The notes under the pieces: model-generated
Told to the model about the DNA's origin: nothing
Database searches by the model: none
What the model saw: only the letters and a program-made list of their open reading frames with translations
Translations under genes and position numbers: made by a program
Assembly: GCA_902702965.1 (NCBI GenBank)
Contig: CACRXP010000015.1
Location: forward strand, 2,091,393-2,155,392
DNA from: Spirometra erinaceieuropaei
Taxonomy: Eukaryota > Platyhelminthes > Cestoda > Diphyllobothriidea > Diphyllobothriidae
Direction of reading: 5' to 3'
DNA: 64,000 bases
Part shown: piece after piece, positions 1-13,282 of the stretch
Layout of the letters: the number at the start of each line of letters is the position of its first letter
How positions within the stretch are numbered: position 1 is the first letter of the stretch

Positions 1-3000
1 GCTGAGACGTTAATGACACTCTTCACACGGGATAGACGAGTCCACACACGAACTTTATGTGACCTTTACGTAGTTGCTAACTTTGAATATCTTTGCAAAT
101 GATTTGACGTTTTGACTCAAATATTCCGCTAACGTTGCTTTTTTAAGCGAGGAAAGTTGGTTTTTATCATGAATAATAAACAAACTCCAGGTCTTTTAAT
201 GTAATGGAACAGGATTCGAGCGGTAATTGAACCAACGCATCTGCCGTGTCAGCCCATTTGGAGAGCAGAGAATAATCATAATGAATGGAAGTTAAACTTA
301 TGCAAAAGCGATTATTCATAACAAATAAGCGTAATGCGACTCAAGGGTGACGCAAACTATGGCAGATTTTGCGGCAGTGAGACACATTAGGCCCTTAGAA
401 CCTGATTAAACGACGTCAGTAATGTTTTAACACTAGAAGACTATGAAATCTTATTAGCCTTGGGTGGAAATCAGGCATTACTCGATGTCTCCTGATACCT
501 TGTTTGCAAAAAAAACTTATTCTCATGCTCATGGCAAATAAACTAATATATTAAATTAGAGGACGCGTTTAAAAACAGATTTATCTACTTCTACTTTTTA
601 GTTAATGTTAAGTTTCTCATTTCGTGCACAACCAATCATCATAATGTGTTCTTGTATGCGTTCTTCTTTGCATACCTATTTCATACTTATCAGTTTTTAC
701 CGATTTTGAATGTTACAGTTCATAATATGCAAACCTTTCTCAGAAAGATAACACATGCGTTCATACGTAAATGCGATACGACAGCTTATTGTTGTTTGAC
801 CACGATGGACCAAATGAAATAGTTTGTCAACTTTATTCTCATAGGACGTGGTCCTAACTGAGGCATCAGCTTACCGTTAAGATTCTTCAACTGAAAACTT
901 TGTTCCGCTTGGTTAGGAAGGAACTCAAGTATACCGGGAGGAATATAAGAGATCTTGTGGATTTTCTTGCCTTTAATATCCTAGAGAATAAATAAACAGA
1001 TCGTCTGCCGCTCTTCCAACTTGTGTGGGAGCGACTGCGTGTAGGTATGAAAATGATAAATCGCTATAAAACTCATTAACCACCAAAATGTTGGCCATAT
1101 ATTCCGAAAAACTGCGGGTTATACACTTCACTTAGTAAGAAGACTTCTTCTAGGTGTTTAGTTGCTACACAAAGTGGTATAACTGCCTCAGTCATTATCA
1201 CAGCTGATATCGTTACATGATGAATAATGCTAAGTAGGTCTAATTGCAAAATAGTCAGACGTCATCAGCCACCTTCTTCTTGTCCATTTTTGATCTCTTG
1301 CTAAGATATTTGATCCCACTGCAGTACTTTTCGATCGACCTATCTCTCGTCCAATCTAATGCTGACAGAAATTAGGGGTTCTGTCCGTTACCGATGGATC
1401 GTGTCAAGCATGTACGTTTTCAACTTCATGCAATACAAATATCTTACTCTGGGCTAAATGGAGAGGAGATACTTCCAGATGGTGGCCCCATTAAGCTGTA
1501 TGACATCATTTCCTATTCTATCAAAGATTGGTAACTATGTTTAAGAATAGTAATTGTTTGTTTTACATAAATGCCATTGCTCTTCATGCATAATTGAGTG
1601 AAAGAGCAAAAGCTTTATTGAGAGTTTGACCGTCAGGCCAAAATATTCTTTATCAATTTTAAAAGCCTGCGTCGGCTAAAAGTAGATATATTTTTAAGAT
1701 ATCAAAGGGTGTAGCGCCTTTAGTTTCATCCTAGACTTTTGACAAATAGGTTTAAAGAGTTGATTATTGTTAAAGCGAGATATAGAGAAGAGGCTTTAAC
1801 CGCATATAATCTGTTTATAAGACAGGGGGATTAGGACCTATTATTTCACTGAGGCCTTTAAATGTTGCGATAATTTTGTTCAGTGATGGCAGATGTATTA
1901 GACAATGATGTCTATGGTTCCTGGTGCAGAATTAAAATCTAGGAAAATGCTGCCTAGTGAAAGAATCAGTTTGCCGGCATTATGGTCATTTCACAAATAC
2001 AAATGAGGTGCAGAAAGCGGGTATGAGTCCCGCTAGCCAGTCTACTCTGAGCATATCTGGTTTGGACTCACACCCTTTCCAAGAAGGCACTAGTTATTAC
2101 TATCCATATGAGCCATACATCAAAATATTTCCTTAATTTGAACTGTTTGTGAGACGTTTTCTTCCCAAATTCAAACGCAGACCGCACTGCGGCGCAGTGA
2201 CAGGACGAAATAAGGAAATAATGCAGGAAAAACAAGCTGGCACACTGGTTGAGCAACATTTACTAAATGCAGAGCACTCAACTTTGAAATCATATCGAAG
2301 ACCTTAAGTGCGGCGGTTGCTGTCACCATACCTGATTGAATATTTTTGACATTTAAATTATTACGTTCGGTAAAGAGATAATTTTCGCACGAGACCTTGC
2401 TCTTTACTCGAATTCCCTATGAGTCGAACGCTTTTTGTCCTCCTTAACGTGTTTTGTGTCATCTTCTAGTCTATTTTGAGATTTACACCATCTCTTTTTT
2501 CAGTTGGCCAGCCTTTAGGCAATTCGCTTATACTTTCTGAAAGCAACCGCAAACGAATGAGAACATGTTGGTTATTTTTTGAACGGCGGCTGAAGATTTT
2601 TAAATCTGTTGGAACGAACTTCACGCCAGACTTTTGGATTCTCATTCACTTATTGTCTTTTGTTTGGATAACTTATCGCAAATTTTTCGAAGACGCACAT
2701 CGCGCCCAAATTACCACAGAGTGCACAACGGGCCTTGTGAGAGAGGGGACGAAATTTACATTAAATCTATCGAGAACCTCTGCCATGGTACATTATACTT
2801 TTAGGCATAGCTTGTTCCCCAAAAAGTACCTCAGTAACATAATTATTCTCTTTAGCTTAATAAACATGGTCTAATATTTAGGGGAGTTTCTGCGTCAAAA
2901 AATCCGTCAGACTGCATGTGTGCATTCATTCGTGCTCCATCTCTAAAGTTTATCAATATAAAATAGAAAGGTATGCTGATATAATAGCATGCAGCCTAAA

Positions 3001-4632
3001 TAACTGTTGACTCGCCTAATTGACATAAAGCGGGGTACAAATAAACACCTTTCTTTCAGAAAGCTAGAAGATATTATGTTTTTAAATTCGAATCAGTGTA
3101 TATGCGTGGTGTTGTACCTGTAATCCGCAATGAGGTTTGCAAGTAGTCTTCCACTTCAATATACACAATACAGTGATCCCATTAGTTACCGTACACTATT
3201 TGATAATTAAGAGGTTATTGTGATGTTTGGGCAAAGGGTAAAGTACTTCTCGTGAATTAGAGTTTGTGCTTCAGCGTAACTCCAAAACAAATGAACGCAG
3301 AAGTAATCGCTTGATCAGTAATTGCATATTTATGTGGCGACTGAGGTACACTTAGAATCGAAGAACGAAGCTTATGAGAAAACAGAAAAGATGGCATGGC
3401 GTCAGTATAGGGAAAAGGGCGGTTTTTCGTCCGCGGCAAAAGAACTACCAATATTGTTCTAGACGCTGCGTTAGTGGGCCAGACATCCTAGCCTTTTTTC
3501 TAACAGTCGGAAGAAGCGAACATATCCTCGGGTACTTGTCACCACACTGTTCTACCAAAACGATTCATAATGAAATGACTTATTACAGAATTTTTTAGAT
3601 TATTGGGAATATATCCGTCAAATCTTTTCATGAACGTTTATTTTCCTCAGCAATGGGGTCTTATGTTTGGGAAATTCTTTGCAGATGGTCTAAACTGCCT
3701 TTTGCGTGGAAGAAATATCAGAGGAAATGCCATGCACGTGAGTGTTCTCATGTTGTAGGGGCTGTGACATGCCTAAACTACGCATTTTGGGCAAAGAAAC
3801 GCCTTTAAATCAAACAACTTACTTTAAAATAACAACCATAAACTTATGATATAGACAACAATTCGCCAACATTGTCTTACTTTGTTTCTTTTAATAAGCA
3901 AGCCTTATCAAATCCATCTGTATACAATAAGTTGAGGACATTGGAAATCCTGAAAGTCGTCAGATTATGTTGTCATTAAAGACATATACTGCCTTTATGA
4001 GAATGAATTCTTTTGATGTACAGAGAATGGTAGGCCTATAATTAAATCTCCTTTTTCTATCCCGATCTCATAAATACGGACGAGCGTCGCGATGTGACCC
4101 TAAAATTAATCTGTAACTGGGGCATTATTGCCAGTGGAGTCAAGCAAACTCCTATCTTTAGTTAAGCGTATTCTGAAAATGGAAAAAAGATGTAATGATA
4201 TCGAATTCGTGCGTCATTATTATGATAAACACATAAACGTCGTGCGTGAATGTTCACAGATTGTTATTTTTCGCTTGTTTTGAAGTATATTTAAATACAA
4301 ACCCTATAAAATGTTTATGTTGAGACGCCTGTCGCAAATAGTATTTTATCAGCTTAGTTATCCGCATTGACAAGGTCCGTCTAAACATTTAATTCAAGTA
4401 TTAATGTGCAATTAAGATTTAACGATTATTTAAGTTGCTAGGGTAAATTCGAAACACACGAACTTTCACTAAAACCATTGCATTCATGTGTGTTTGTTGA
4501 ACAACTCAGTAATGCAAACTCGTCGCTGCATTAGAGAAATAGGTTGACATATGAAATTTTGCAATAAAATCGGTGTCCATACATCGTTGTTTGCAATGGA
4601 GTGGACGATTGACTACCGATGTATGGGTGGTA
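1..4632. other. AT-rich stretch, no gene recognised
   Basis: I see no recognisable gene, RNA gene or transposon here. The longest open frame (2476-2874, plus, 132 codons, no canonical ATG start) has no family motif and is within the length expected by chance in AT-rich DNA of this size. Probably intergenic or intronic sequence with eroded repeats. Confidence 0.5.
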
Positions 4633-5000
4633 CAGCGAGTGACCGACCTCATGAAATTTTGGCCGAAATTCTGTAAAGCGTTTTCGATTAGGAAGGATTA
4701 CTTAGGTGGGGTTTCAGCATTCATTAGCATGCGGAATACTTCCATAGTATTTCAAACCCTCCAGTATGTGGGCTTTTGAATGCACTTCTTTTCGCGTCTT
4801 TGCAGATACCACAGCCGGTGAAAATTGACTACGCAAGTCGCAAGCATTTTTACATTGTTTTCGATGGTTTTATAAATTAAAGTATATTTTATAGAAAACA
4901 TGCACAAAAATATACTTTATTTCACCCCTTAAGTGGAAAATCACATTATATTTACATTTTATGACCTAAGAAGGGTTATCTTTCGGTGTTAAAAAGTTTC
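4633..5000 (+). repeat. Partial copy of palindromic DNA-transposon family (left half)
   Basis: The segment begins with a CAG-type terminus after a TA dinucleotide, then the diagnostic GTGACCGACCTCATGAAAT motif, and follows the family order seen at 7477-8416 and 17798-18785: the GCGTTTTCGATT block, a CTTTGCAGATACC block, a TTTTCGATGG block and an AAAACATGCACAAAAATAT block. Similarity fades after about 5000, so the right arm is either very diverged or lost. No coding capacity. This copy belongs with the GTGACCGATCTC-ended subfamily rather than the GTGGGCTAACTC-ended one. Confidence 0.55.
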
Positions 5001-5849
5001 TAATTATAAGAATTTTGATACCATACGACGTCCGTTTATACAGCATCGCATATGTACGTTTACCAATGCTACTCATTAAATGTAGAACATAGTCCGCATC
5101 CGCTTTAAAGCTTTATGAATTCTAAATGGTTTCTTCTTAGAGTCATAGAGGAATATATGATTGTCCTACATGATTTGTCTAGGTGCCAATAATGTCGTTA
5201 AGAATAGACTCCCGTATGCTTGATTTTTTTCATAATGAAGTCCATTCAAAAGTTTCGGAATAAAAACACTCGTTATCACCTTATTTTCAAAAGATAATTA
5301 ACCATAAAGAATTTTCTACGCAACATGGTACAGGAAGTGGTATTTAAATAGCAACAAAAGTCGTATAGACCGAAAGCGCATGCTTTATAACAGTACAGAC
5401 TTTAGTAGTTTACAAAAGGGCAGATTTTTGGAATGGAATAATAAACATTTTCATACTTCTTATTGAACGGGACGCTATTATGCACATATGAACTAAATAG
5501 AATGAGTTCGTCGGAGGATTTCGGTAGTTGGGCGTTAATAATTCCAGCATGCCATCGCGAAGCCACGAAACAAGGCCAGACCAGCACGTCCTATAACTTA
5601 ATTAATGAATTTTCTTTTCATAATATGTTTAAAGATACGAACAAATAACGTTGTGTGGATTCCGAGGCGATATAAAGAAAGGCGAAAACTCGCTGGAAAA
5701 AATAGCTTTACTCGTAAAGTTTTGAGCCAGTTACACTAATTTATCGTCAGACGGATTTAATAGTTATAGCTAGGATTGCAACACCGGTAGTTAGGGAGTT
5801 GGGGAAGAGACTAAGGCAGACGACCTATCAGGGTTGGGTTCATGGTGTT
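5001..5849. other. No gene recognised
   Basis: AT-rich sequence, possibly including the eroded right half of the repeat that starts at 4633. A small perfect hairpin (CTTTAC/GTAAAG) lies near 5710-5724. No protein family or RNA gene recognised. Confidence 0.4.
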
Positions 5850-6160
5850 TTCTTTGGATCCGGAGGTGAGGGCCCGTGTACCGTCACGATTGTCACTGTC
5901 AGGAACATGCTCAAATAAGAGAGATAAAGACCCAAGTCTGCGGACAGTCAGCTTATGTTAGCTAATGCGAGTCCCACATGGCTGACTCATGTGACCAATA
6001 TAAACGCAGTGGCAGTTTGCGCACGTGATACGGTAAATGACTTCAGTTTGTTGTTGTTCCTTGATGGGGTGTGAACATGTAGAATCTCGCCGGCACGTCA
6101 TCCCTCCTTCCTCACGCCCAACAAGACGAGCCACAATTAGGTCCCACAACACCTTTTCTT
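5850..6160 (-). pseudogene. Penelope-like element relic, GIY-YIG endonuclease fragment
   Basis: On the minus strand a short open frame (6152 to 5958) reads EVIYRITCANCHCVYIG, the N-terminal core of the GIY-YIG nuclease fused to PLE reverse transcriptases (first Tyr in IYRI, cysteine pair, YIG). Continuing past the stop in another register, a segment like LSLLFEHVPDSDNRDG resembles the His-bearing part that follows in PLE nucleases. In the family this domain nicks target DNA for target-primed reverse transcription. Here it is broken by stops and frameshifts, and no RT is attached. It is a dead, old copy; a second relic lies at 6820-7225 on the same strand, possibly from the same or a related insertion. 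Confidence 0.65.
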
Positions 6161-6819
6161 ACCTCCGACAACCTTCAGAAAACGATGCACCCGCCCTGAA
6201 AGGTCGTCTGCCTTACTGTCTCCTTTTCTGCATTTTCAGCCACCAGTGTGACAATTCCATCTCTAATTATTCGTTTCGTCTGATAGCGGGTGGGTACAAC
6301 CAGCTTGAAAATTGCCAAGTAAAGCTCTTATTTCCGGCGAGCTTTCCCCTTCCTAAGTATATGTTTATTAGGAAGTGACAAGTCCTTTGGGAAATGCAAC
6401 AAACATCATTCCATACATTTGTAACACTAGTCCCCCTGGTCGTCTTCAAACGTGAGACAAACAAGCAAAACAGTCAACTCTTTAAATCGGTCAAGCGATT
6501 GATGCTGTCCTTTAATTCCTGCCAGTAATCTCTGGCCTTAGTTGAAATCTCGTGTTGATTGTCTGAGGGTTCTTGCATATTGCCCCGAGGTTACTGTGAA
6601 CGGCGTCGGGTTCAGTGGACCGGATAATGCACGATTCATCGGAATACACGACCTCCAAAAATTCACGTCCTTTATAGATGGACAGACGGAGTCACAAGGA
6701 GAGCAAATACGCCAAAACAAGTTACATCTTTAGTGCACATGAAAATCTATAATTATCTGGTGGTTGTGAGCGTGAGTGGCCGCCGTCTGTATAATTATAT
6801 TCTGATTTGCTCCCGTATC

Positions 6820-7225
6820 TTCCATTATTCTTGAAATTTTTATACGCGGCATCCAACACTATGTATTATTTGATACGGGATTCATCCGAGTGTATGCCCT
6901 CAAGGGACTTTCAACCTTTTCTCAAAGGTCAGGCGCCGACATTGCGGGTTCGGCTCAAAGCAAACGTCTTGCCGGTGCCCAGGGTATGCATGGCTGCTTA
7001 ACACAGGTGGTCTCGTCTGCTCACGGAAAGATGCTGTTCGTGTATCCGTTTAGACGTTGACCTTCTCGTTTGGTTACAGCATACTGCATCGCAGATGTCG
7101 CACAGAATCTTGTAGATGACCTCTTTCTTTTCTAATTGGCCAACCCTATACCTAGGGCCCACGGAGTGTTTGTGTCGTCGATTGGAGGCAACATATTGCG
7201 ATGAATCATGCATAGACCGGCACAT
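6820..7225 (-). pseudogene. Penelope-like element relic, GIY-YIG domain and C-terminus
   Basis: The minus-strand frame (7225 to 6998) contains KKEVIYKILCDICDAVCC, matching the start of the PLE GIY-YIG domain (VIYKI, Cys pair), but the YIG tripeptide has decayed to VCC. Past the stop the same frame continues with GTGKTFALSRTRNVGA and KSLEGIHSDESRIKYIVLDAAYKN. These align with the TGHTFDLQRTTILG and KSWFSDAHSINRHLDLPAAYK segments of the better-preserved PLE copy at 33.7-34.7 kb. Several stops make it non-functional. The match to a second copy in this window is the main support; no RT portion is visible nearby. Confidence 0.65.
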
Positions 7226-7476
7226 TGAATTTGACGCTGTTCATAGTAATCTCAGGGAACGATGAAAGAGGCCACAGCTGATTAACACGAGATGTCAACC
7301 AAGACCATAGATGATTGGTAGATACTAAAGGACAGAATTGACCTTTTGGCTTTCTTTAAAAATGCTGAATGTCTGGCATATTCGTCGCACGTCTAAAGAA
7401 GACCTGGGCGAGAAGTGTTAAAAATTTACGGAACAAATTTGCTGCAATTTCCAAAGGACTTATTTCTTTCTAACCA

Positions 7477-8416
7477 CAGTGCATGACCGCTCTCATGAAA
7501 TGTTGGCCTAAATTCTAAAGTGCGCTTTCAATTTGGAAGGACTACTTAGGCAGTGTTGTAAGATAAACTCTCCTGCGGAACACTCCCATGATATTTAGAA
7601 CTTGCCAGGATGTCGGTTTCTGAATGCATCTCTTTTTGATCTCCTGCAAAAGTCGCACTCTGGAATAAGTTGCTACTTCAGTAGTATGAATTTTTGGCAC
7701 AGATTTTTGATGGTCATATAAATTTAAATATATTTTATGGAAAACACGTGCAAAAATACACTTAGTTTTACTGGTTTGGTAGACAACTACGTTTTTTCCA
7801 TTTTCTGTCACGAGGAGTGTATAATTAGGTTTTAAAAACGTTTCTTTATTCCCGAATGATTTTGAGCCTCATCAGCCGTTGCATCAGTATTGAGCGATAT
7901 AAGTTTACAAAGTGCATGCTTTCCACGTCAGGAAAATCACATATTCCTCCATGCCTTTAAAAAGATGCCATATGGTGGTCATAAAATTTTGCTATGGATA
8001 CGGACTACGTTGTAAAGGACATGTAGGATGATGTATGAATGGACATTGCGTGGTATTTAATAATCTCATAATAAGAAACTTTTTTAAAACTTAAATATAC
8101 CCTTTTGTCAGACACAAAAAGTAAAGAAAACGTAGTTATCTACCAAAACAGTAAAAGAACGCTCATTTTTGTACATGATTTCTACAAAATTTATTTGAAT
8201 TAACAAGACCATCAAAAATCAATGCGAAAAGTGCATGCTACTTATGTTGCAACTTGGTACCGAGTGCGTATTTTGTAGGAGATCGAAAAGAGATGCATTC
8301 AAGAGCTAATATCCTGGCAAGTTCGGAATATCATGGGACTTTTCCTCGTGATCCTTCCTAACCGAAAGCGCATTTAAGAATTTTGAACAACGTTTCATGA
8401 GATCGGTCACAAACTG
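7477..8416. mobile_element. Palindromic non-autonomous DNA transposon, copy 2
   Basis: The left end reads CAGTGCATGACCGCTCTCATG, and the right end, read in reverse complement, CAGTTTGTGACCGATCTCATG. The two halves are inverted copies: the CTCTTTTTGATCTCCTGCAAA block (about 7640), a TTTTTGATGGTCATATAAATT block and a TTTTATGGAAAACACGTGCA block all recur reversed between about 8100 and 8400. The right end is followed by TA. There is no transposase or long frame, so it would depend on an enzyme supplied elsewhere. The arms are more diverged from each other than in the copy at 17798-18785, so this is probably an older insertion. Confidence 0.7.
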
Positions 8417-11400
8417 TAAACTGCTTGCGATGCCCATCTTTTATTGCACAAATATACTAATAGAGTTGCTTTTGCCAGTGCTGACGGTAACTGGTAATGT
8501 TTACAAAGCGCTGGCAGCACTCATTTCATGGCCTATTTTTAAGAAAAAACTAAGTAAAGTTCATGTTTGAAGAACTCTAGATAAAACAGTTTGTCTTCTC
8601 TGAAGCAAATGCTCCACCCTATCTCAAGTGTTAACACCGAAAAGAGTAGACAGGCCTACACTTTGTTCACTTCCACCAGCACTGCAGACCGACAGATGGG
8701 CAAGCCCAGACAGCGAGCCAGAGGTCTAAGATAAACCTTGCTTAATTGCCACGCCTGTCTGCGCCCAGCGGCCTACTCGCCAAACCAAGGGACAAATGCT
8801 GAAAAGTTGGTTATCCGATTGCGTGGACAGAGCACAAGTGTCGCTGCCGGGGATTTTCGCGCTTCCACAATTTTGTATTAACTTTCTGAGGGTCTACTAA
8901 CGGTTTACTTTAATTTCAACTACAGGACTGCAGTAAAAAGTGAGAACAGTTTGTTGTCTTAATTCCAACGAGGGTATTTTGAGGAGTTTGTGAATCTTGT
9001 GGGTAGAGATACTTGCGCATTTGGTTTCGTTTTGCAGAAGCCGGCCAGGCAGGCACCAGACAAACCTAGTTGCCAGACGATGTGGCTTTTTCTGTTTGCT
9101 TCCTATTCGGAAGTAACAAATAAAATGTCGACAATACGTTTAATGCGTCTTTGTCTCTTGCTCGTTTTTCCCCAATAAATTGGTGCACGACATACAGTTA
9201 AAATAGTAATTTGTTTTTCCATCCACTTTGCAAGGGCGTCTCCTTCATCTGCATTATCCAAAAAACTTCGATGATTCAAATCTTAAACAATACTCTTGCC
9301 GTCAAATGGCTGGTCTCAGGAGATTTTGATTGACGCAGGCGCACTTTGCAGGTAAAAATAGCGACAGATGCTTCAACACGTTTTTGTCGACAGGCAAACT
9401 ACAATGGACGTTGATTAGAGGCGGCGTTTGTGGTAGAGGAGGTACTCAAGAAAAATACTAAGATTCTTAGTACATGTCATTATAGGTTGTTTGACGTATC
9501 TCATAAAGCGTAATATCGGTCAGGAGAGATAACATAGGTGAAGCCCCCATACCGATAATCATGTAAACTAACCCACCTATATATCAGCCATGCCTGGATG
9601 CTGACATGTGAATGCGCGCATTCGTGGTCGCCTGCAAATCTATACTCACAAAAGGGACAATATATATTAGGGTTTCTTCCGTTAACTCTCAATGCCCCTA
9701 TAACTACACATATATTTCACAGAGACATTCAAAAAGGGTTCACCTTTGTATGCATTTTGCGGTAAATCATGCCTTCTTCAATTTGCTACACGAGGAAACG
9801 GGATTAATAGGTTTAAAAATAGTCTCCAGTAATGCAACTTTTTCGGACAGTAAAACATCCATTCAGATAGCATTAGATCGGTCGCTTGTTAATTTTCCTT
9901 ATAAAAAAATACAACGTGGACCGTACATATTACTAGCTATTTCAGACATTATAAAGCACCTTGAAAACGTATGTGAATGTTTGATTCTTCTCAAAATGGA
10001 ACGTGTGCGGCTTGTAGATTGAACACAGAAACGCATAGTAAGGGTAGTTCCAATTCATTTCTGCATGATAATAAAAAAGCGCGTAGAGCGGTAGCATACT
10101 ATTCCATTGGACGGGAAAGGGAAAAGACGCATCTTCACAGAAAAGGCATTGCTTTCTATTAAATATATTTAAGAATTCAGGGTCATCAGAATCGATTTCA
10201 AATAACCATACTATTGAAATAGTTATGTTTCTGCCAATGTGACCTACGCTGAGGGGCAGAAATACGAGCAGTCAACAGCCGTCGATCTGGGGTGATTTGG
10301 TCGTGTTTCATAAACCTAATCCAAAGGCGTCTAAGTTTTTGTGAGATTACCCAGTTACAGGATAAGAGGCCTGCACGCCTGTGACCGGCGTATTTTCATT
10401 TAGGAACCATCGTTCTCACATTTAACATATTCACTTTTCAGTAGTTTATAAAACGAGTTTTAAGGATACACGTATATATGCAAGCATATATACACGAACC
10501 ATTTTTCGAGCAGCAGATAGAATTATCTGCGCGAGCAACGTAAACCTCAGTTTATCAGTCCAAAAGTCAGATGTGCTTTCATTCCTGGTCTCTCAGCCAT
10601 CGTCAATAAATTATACCTGATAGTTAGGTTGCTAGATCCCAAAATAAAAGGATGCTAGCTTAGGCCTTAGGGGTTGGAATACTAGGGTCGACTAAAGCTG
10701 GTCAAAGACGGCCAGTAAGTCGTAAATGACCACTCCAGTTTCCTTTGCCTTCTTTGGTTTAAGAGTTGTCATCTTACGCCAGACCATAACGCTTGCGTAT
10801 ATAAGGTTCGCAGACGTAGAAGCCAAGAATTTTGGCGACCGTGATATCGAATGTCGTACCACGCGCAACCCTTGCTGGCCAAAGTTGTGTTTCATAAATG
10901 ATTTTTTTCTTCTACCCCCATTAGTATAGTTGTTCTTATCCGAAAAGAACTATGAAGTAAGGTTGACCTTTAACCGGCCAAGTTAAAAAATTGGACAAAA
11001 TTTGGGCTCATATTTTATTTCGCTTATGGAAAAATTTTATTTGCTGGTAATAGGATCTTTCCAAATTTTACGAGTTTTCCTAAATTATTTATCTTGCGTC
11101 GTTATATGTGCTACCGCAAGTCTGAAATCACTCCGCAATTCCACGTAGAACAGCTAATGATTTATGCTCCCTTTTGCTTTTCTGGCCATAAATTCATGCT
11201 GCAGAATGTAGTTTTACAAAAAAGCGGATGCGTTGCCAAATATTTTATTAAAATAACTCTTAGTCCTGGTTCAAAAAGGCCAAGTTGCATCCCCTTTAAC
11301 TACTTCAGTACTCGTAAAAAGAGTTTTCACCTGCGTTTTCGGAACACAACTTGTTCTTTATGAGCTTCAGTTGCCATATACAGTAAGTAATAAGTCCGAG

Positions 11401-12483
11401 TTAGATGGGTGGAGCTAAGGAAGTTGTGTGACCATTCACATGAATCCTCCCATGTACAAGGCGCCATAAATAAGTTGAGAGCTGAACGACAACCTTGTAA
11501 GCCGGCAAGCGCTTATGGCGGTTTTGAAGGTAAACTGTTAAGCCCATTTGGTAAACTCTAATTAAATGAGAAGCTTGGAGTTCAGCTTACTTTTTGTACT
11601 CATCCGGTAATTCAATTTTGTGCCCAGGACCTTGACTTCATTTACTCTTTTTTCAGGAAAGAAGCACCCAATCCGGTCATTTTAAACTTTCCGAGAAAGG
11701 CTAAATACTATTTACACAATTTAGAGCTCAGGCATTCCCAACTAATCAAGTTCACGCTGTTTTTTTCTCGAATCGGCTGCTGGAGTTGTACGCATTCCCA
11801 CGATATTCGCTGTCAACGCAACTTAATTTAATTGTCATGTCTATAAAACGCTTGACTAGATTTTAGAAAACACTAAGTCTCAAAGGAGAGCGAATGAAGT
11901 GAATAACAAAAGCATCCGTACCTTTAGCAGCAACTTTCAGAGAAAAACAAAAGTCGGCTTTCTTCTGTTGAAAGTACATGGTTGCACCATGAGTCGAGAA
12001 AACGTTTTCTTAGTAAGCGGAATTATTCTCCAGTCATAAGTTGTTGCTAGCGTTTCTTGGTGAAAATCTTGCTGTCATTAAAGACCAACGACTACAACAA
12101 GATTAATGATTCCCGAGCAGCTTTAACTGCGTGTGCGAGATGAGAAATTCATTAACATTTGCGTGAAATGAGTAAACATTCACCCGAAAAATAAACTTCG
12201 GCGTGGACAAAATCCTATTTTATTAGTGTTAGGACTAAAATCTACTTTAATTTTATAAAATCTATACCCATACGTTTCAGTCTGACGATAGGTGTCTATT
12301 ACAGTTTCCTTTTATTTTATCTGATGATAATAGAGAGGCGCTCAGAGGTCGTTCTTATGGAAATTACTCGTCCCTTACGGGCTCCATCTCGAGCCCAACT
12401 ATCACCCGCACAGCGTCAAATGATATAGGCGGTTCTACCGACTAGGACAAGGGAGACTGGAATGGCCACTTTGGATTTATTAG
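8417..12483. other. No gene recognised
   Basis: A moderately GC-rich patch at about 8620-8870 and an open frame at 9612-10022 (plus, 136 codons) show no family motifs. The length of that frame is near the chance maximum for a window this size. I see no splice-bounded conserved coding block, tRNA or clear transposon. Confidence 0.45.
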
Positions 12484-12548
12484 CCGTCGTCGGCCACTTA
12501 TAACCACTCCTGAAGCGTGAAACACCTGGGGCTCGGTTATACGATTCT
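12484..12548 (-). repeat. Diverged SINE-like fragment
   Basis: The plus strand carries TTAGCCGTCGTCGGCCACTT, then ACCACTCCTG and ACACCTGGGGCTCGG. The same order, TTGGCCGTCGTCAG, CCACCCAATCC, then a TACCTGAGATTCGAAC block, occurs at about 30510-30570, where the reverse complement looks like a tRNA-derived SINE head. This copy is much more diverged, and the pol III box B equivalent is barely recognisable. The call rests on pairwise resemblance inside the window only. Confidence 0.35.
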
Positions 12549-13282
12549 GTATACATACATGCATGTTATGAAATCCACCGCCAGCAGTTGATTCGCAGTA
12601 CCAAAGTAAACCACCTATTTAAGGGCAAGCCCGCTCTAACCACTGCAAATTACTACTGTGTCTATATACATATGTTCCTTGTTTGTGTTGAACTGGAATA
12701 ACTTCTAGAGAGACAAGTGCACAATTCGACGATCATGTAAAAAATGTAAAGTATATTTCCGTACGTAGTTCTCAGCTAGCACAAGCAACTGTATTTGTTT
12801 GTAGTTTACAAACAAGTGCGGTCATTACTACTGCTTATTTAGCTATTCTGGTTTTACGACTGTTTTTAAAGACTGTCGTCATCAGACTGCATCTGATGTG
12901 GTCTGCACACATTAATCTAGCGTGTTTTCCGTCTAAGGTGTTATTTAAGTCCGTGTCCATTTACGAATCTTAAAATGATCTTATTAACACCGAGCAATTT
13001 CAGGTTGTTGAATAAACAAACGTGGACGCTGCACTTGCGCTGGCAGCCAAAAGGTTTTATCTCAAGGACGTACTTGCGCAGAAACGAAGTGCAAACGTTG
13101 TGACTGGAAATAAAAATAGAACACTCCTTTGAAATCGAACTGTGGGAGTAGTTGGTGTTCGTCTAAAAACGGAGTTTTTGCCGTTGGCCAGAGCGCTAGC
13201 CCTGAAAATTTCGTTGCTGTTGAGGTTTGAAAAAGGCCACAGCGGGTATTATACGTGTGTTTTTTTTGGACGATCATACGTA
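12549..13282. other. No gene recognised
   Basis: AT-rich DNA without recognisable coding, RNA or repeat features. A TA dinucleotide at 13281-13282 is the left flank of the next transposon copy. Confidence 0.45.

Noticed and set aside
2476..2874. Open frame of 132 codons on the plus strand
   Set aside because: Non-ATG start, no recognisable family, no splice or repeat context.
5700..5760. Minus-strand CTGACGA near a perfect CTTTAC/GTAAAG hairpin, possibly a hammerhead
   Set aside because: No GAAA box in the right place and no U at the required cleavage-side position.
7860..7875. TCATCAG (reverse complement of the hammerhead core) in a palindromic transposon
   Set aside because: The family consensus at this position is different (CCAACCTGCCG), so it is a chance variant, and no GAAA box follows.
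9612..10022. Open frame of 136 codons on the plus strand
   Set aside because: No domain motif; length is compatible with chance.
12850..12895. Minus-strand CTGATGA followed by a CGAC/GTCG stem
   Set aside because: The second core box reads TAAAAC and no cleavage triplet or stem I follows.
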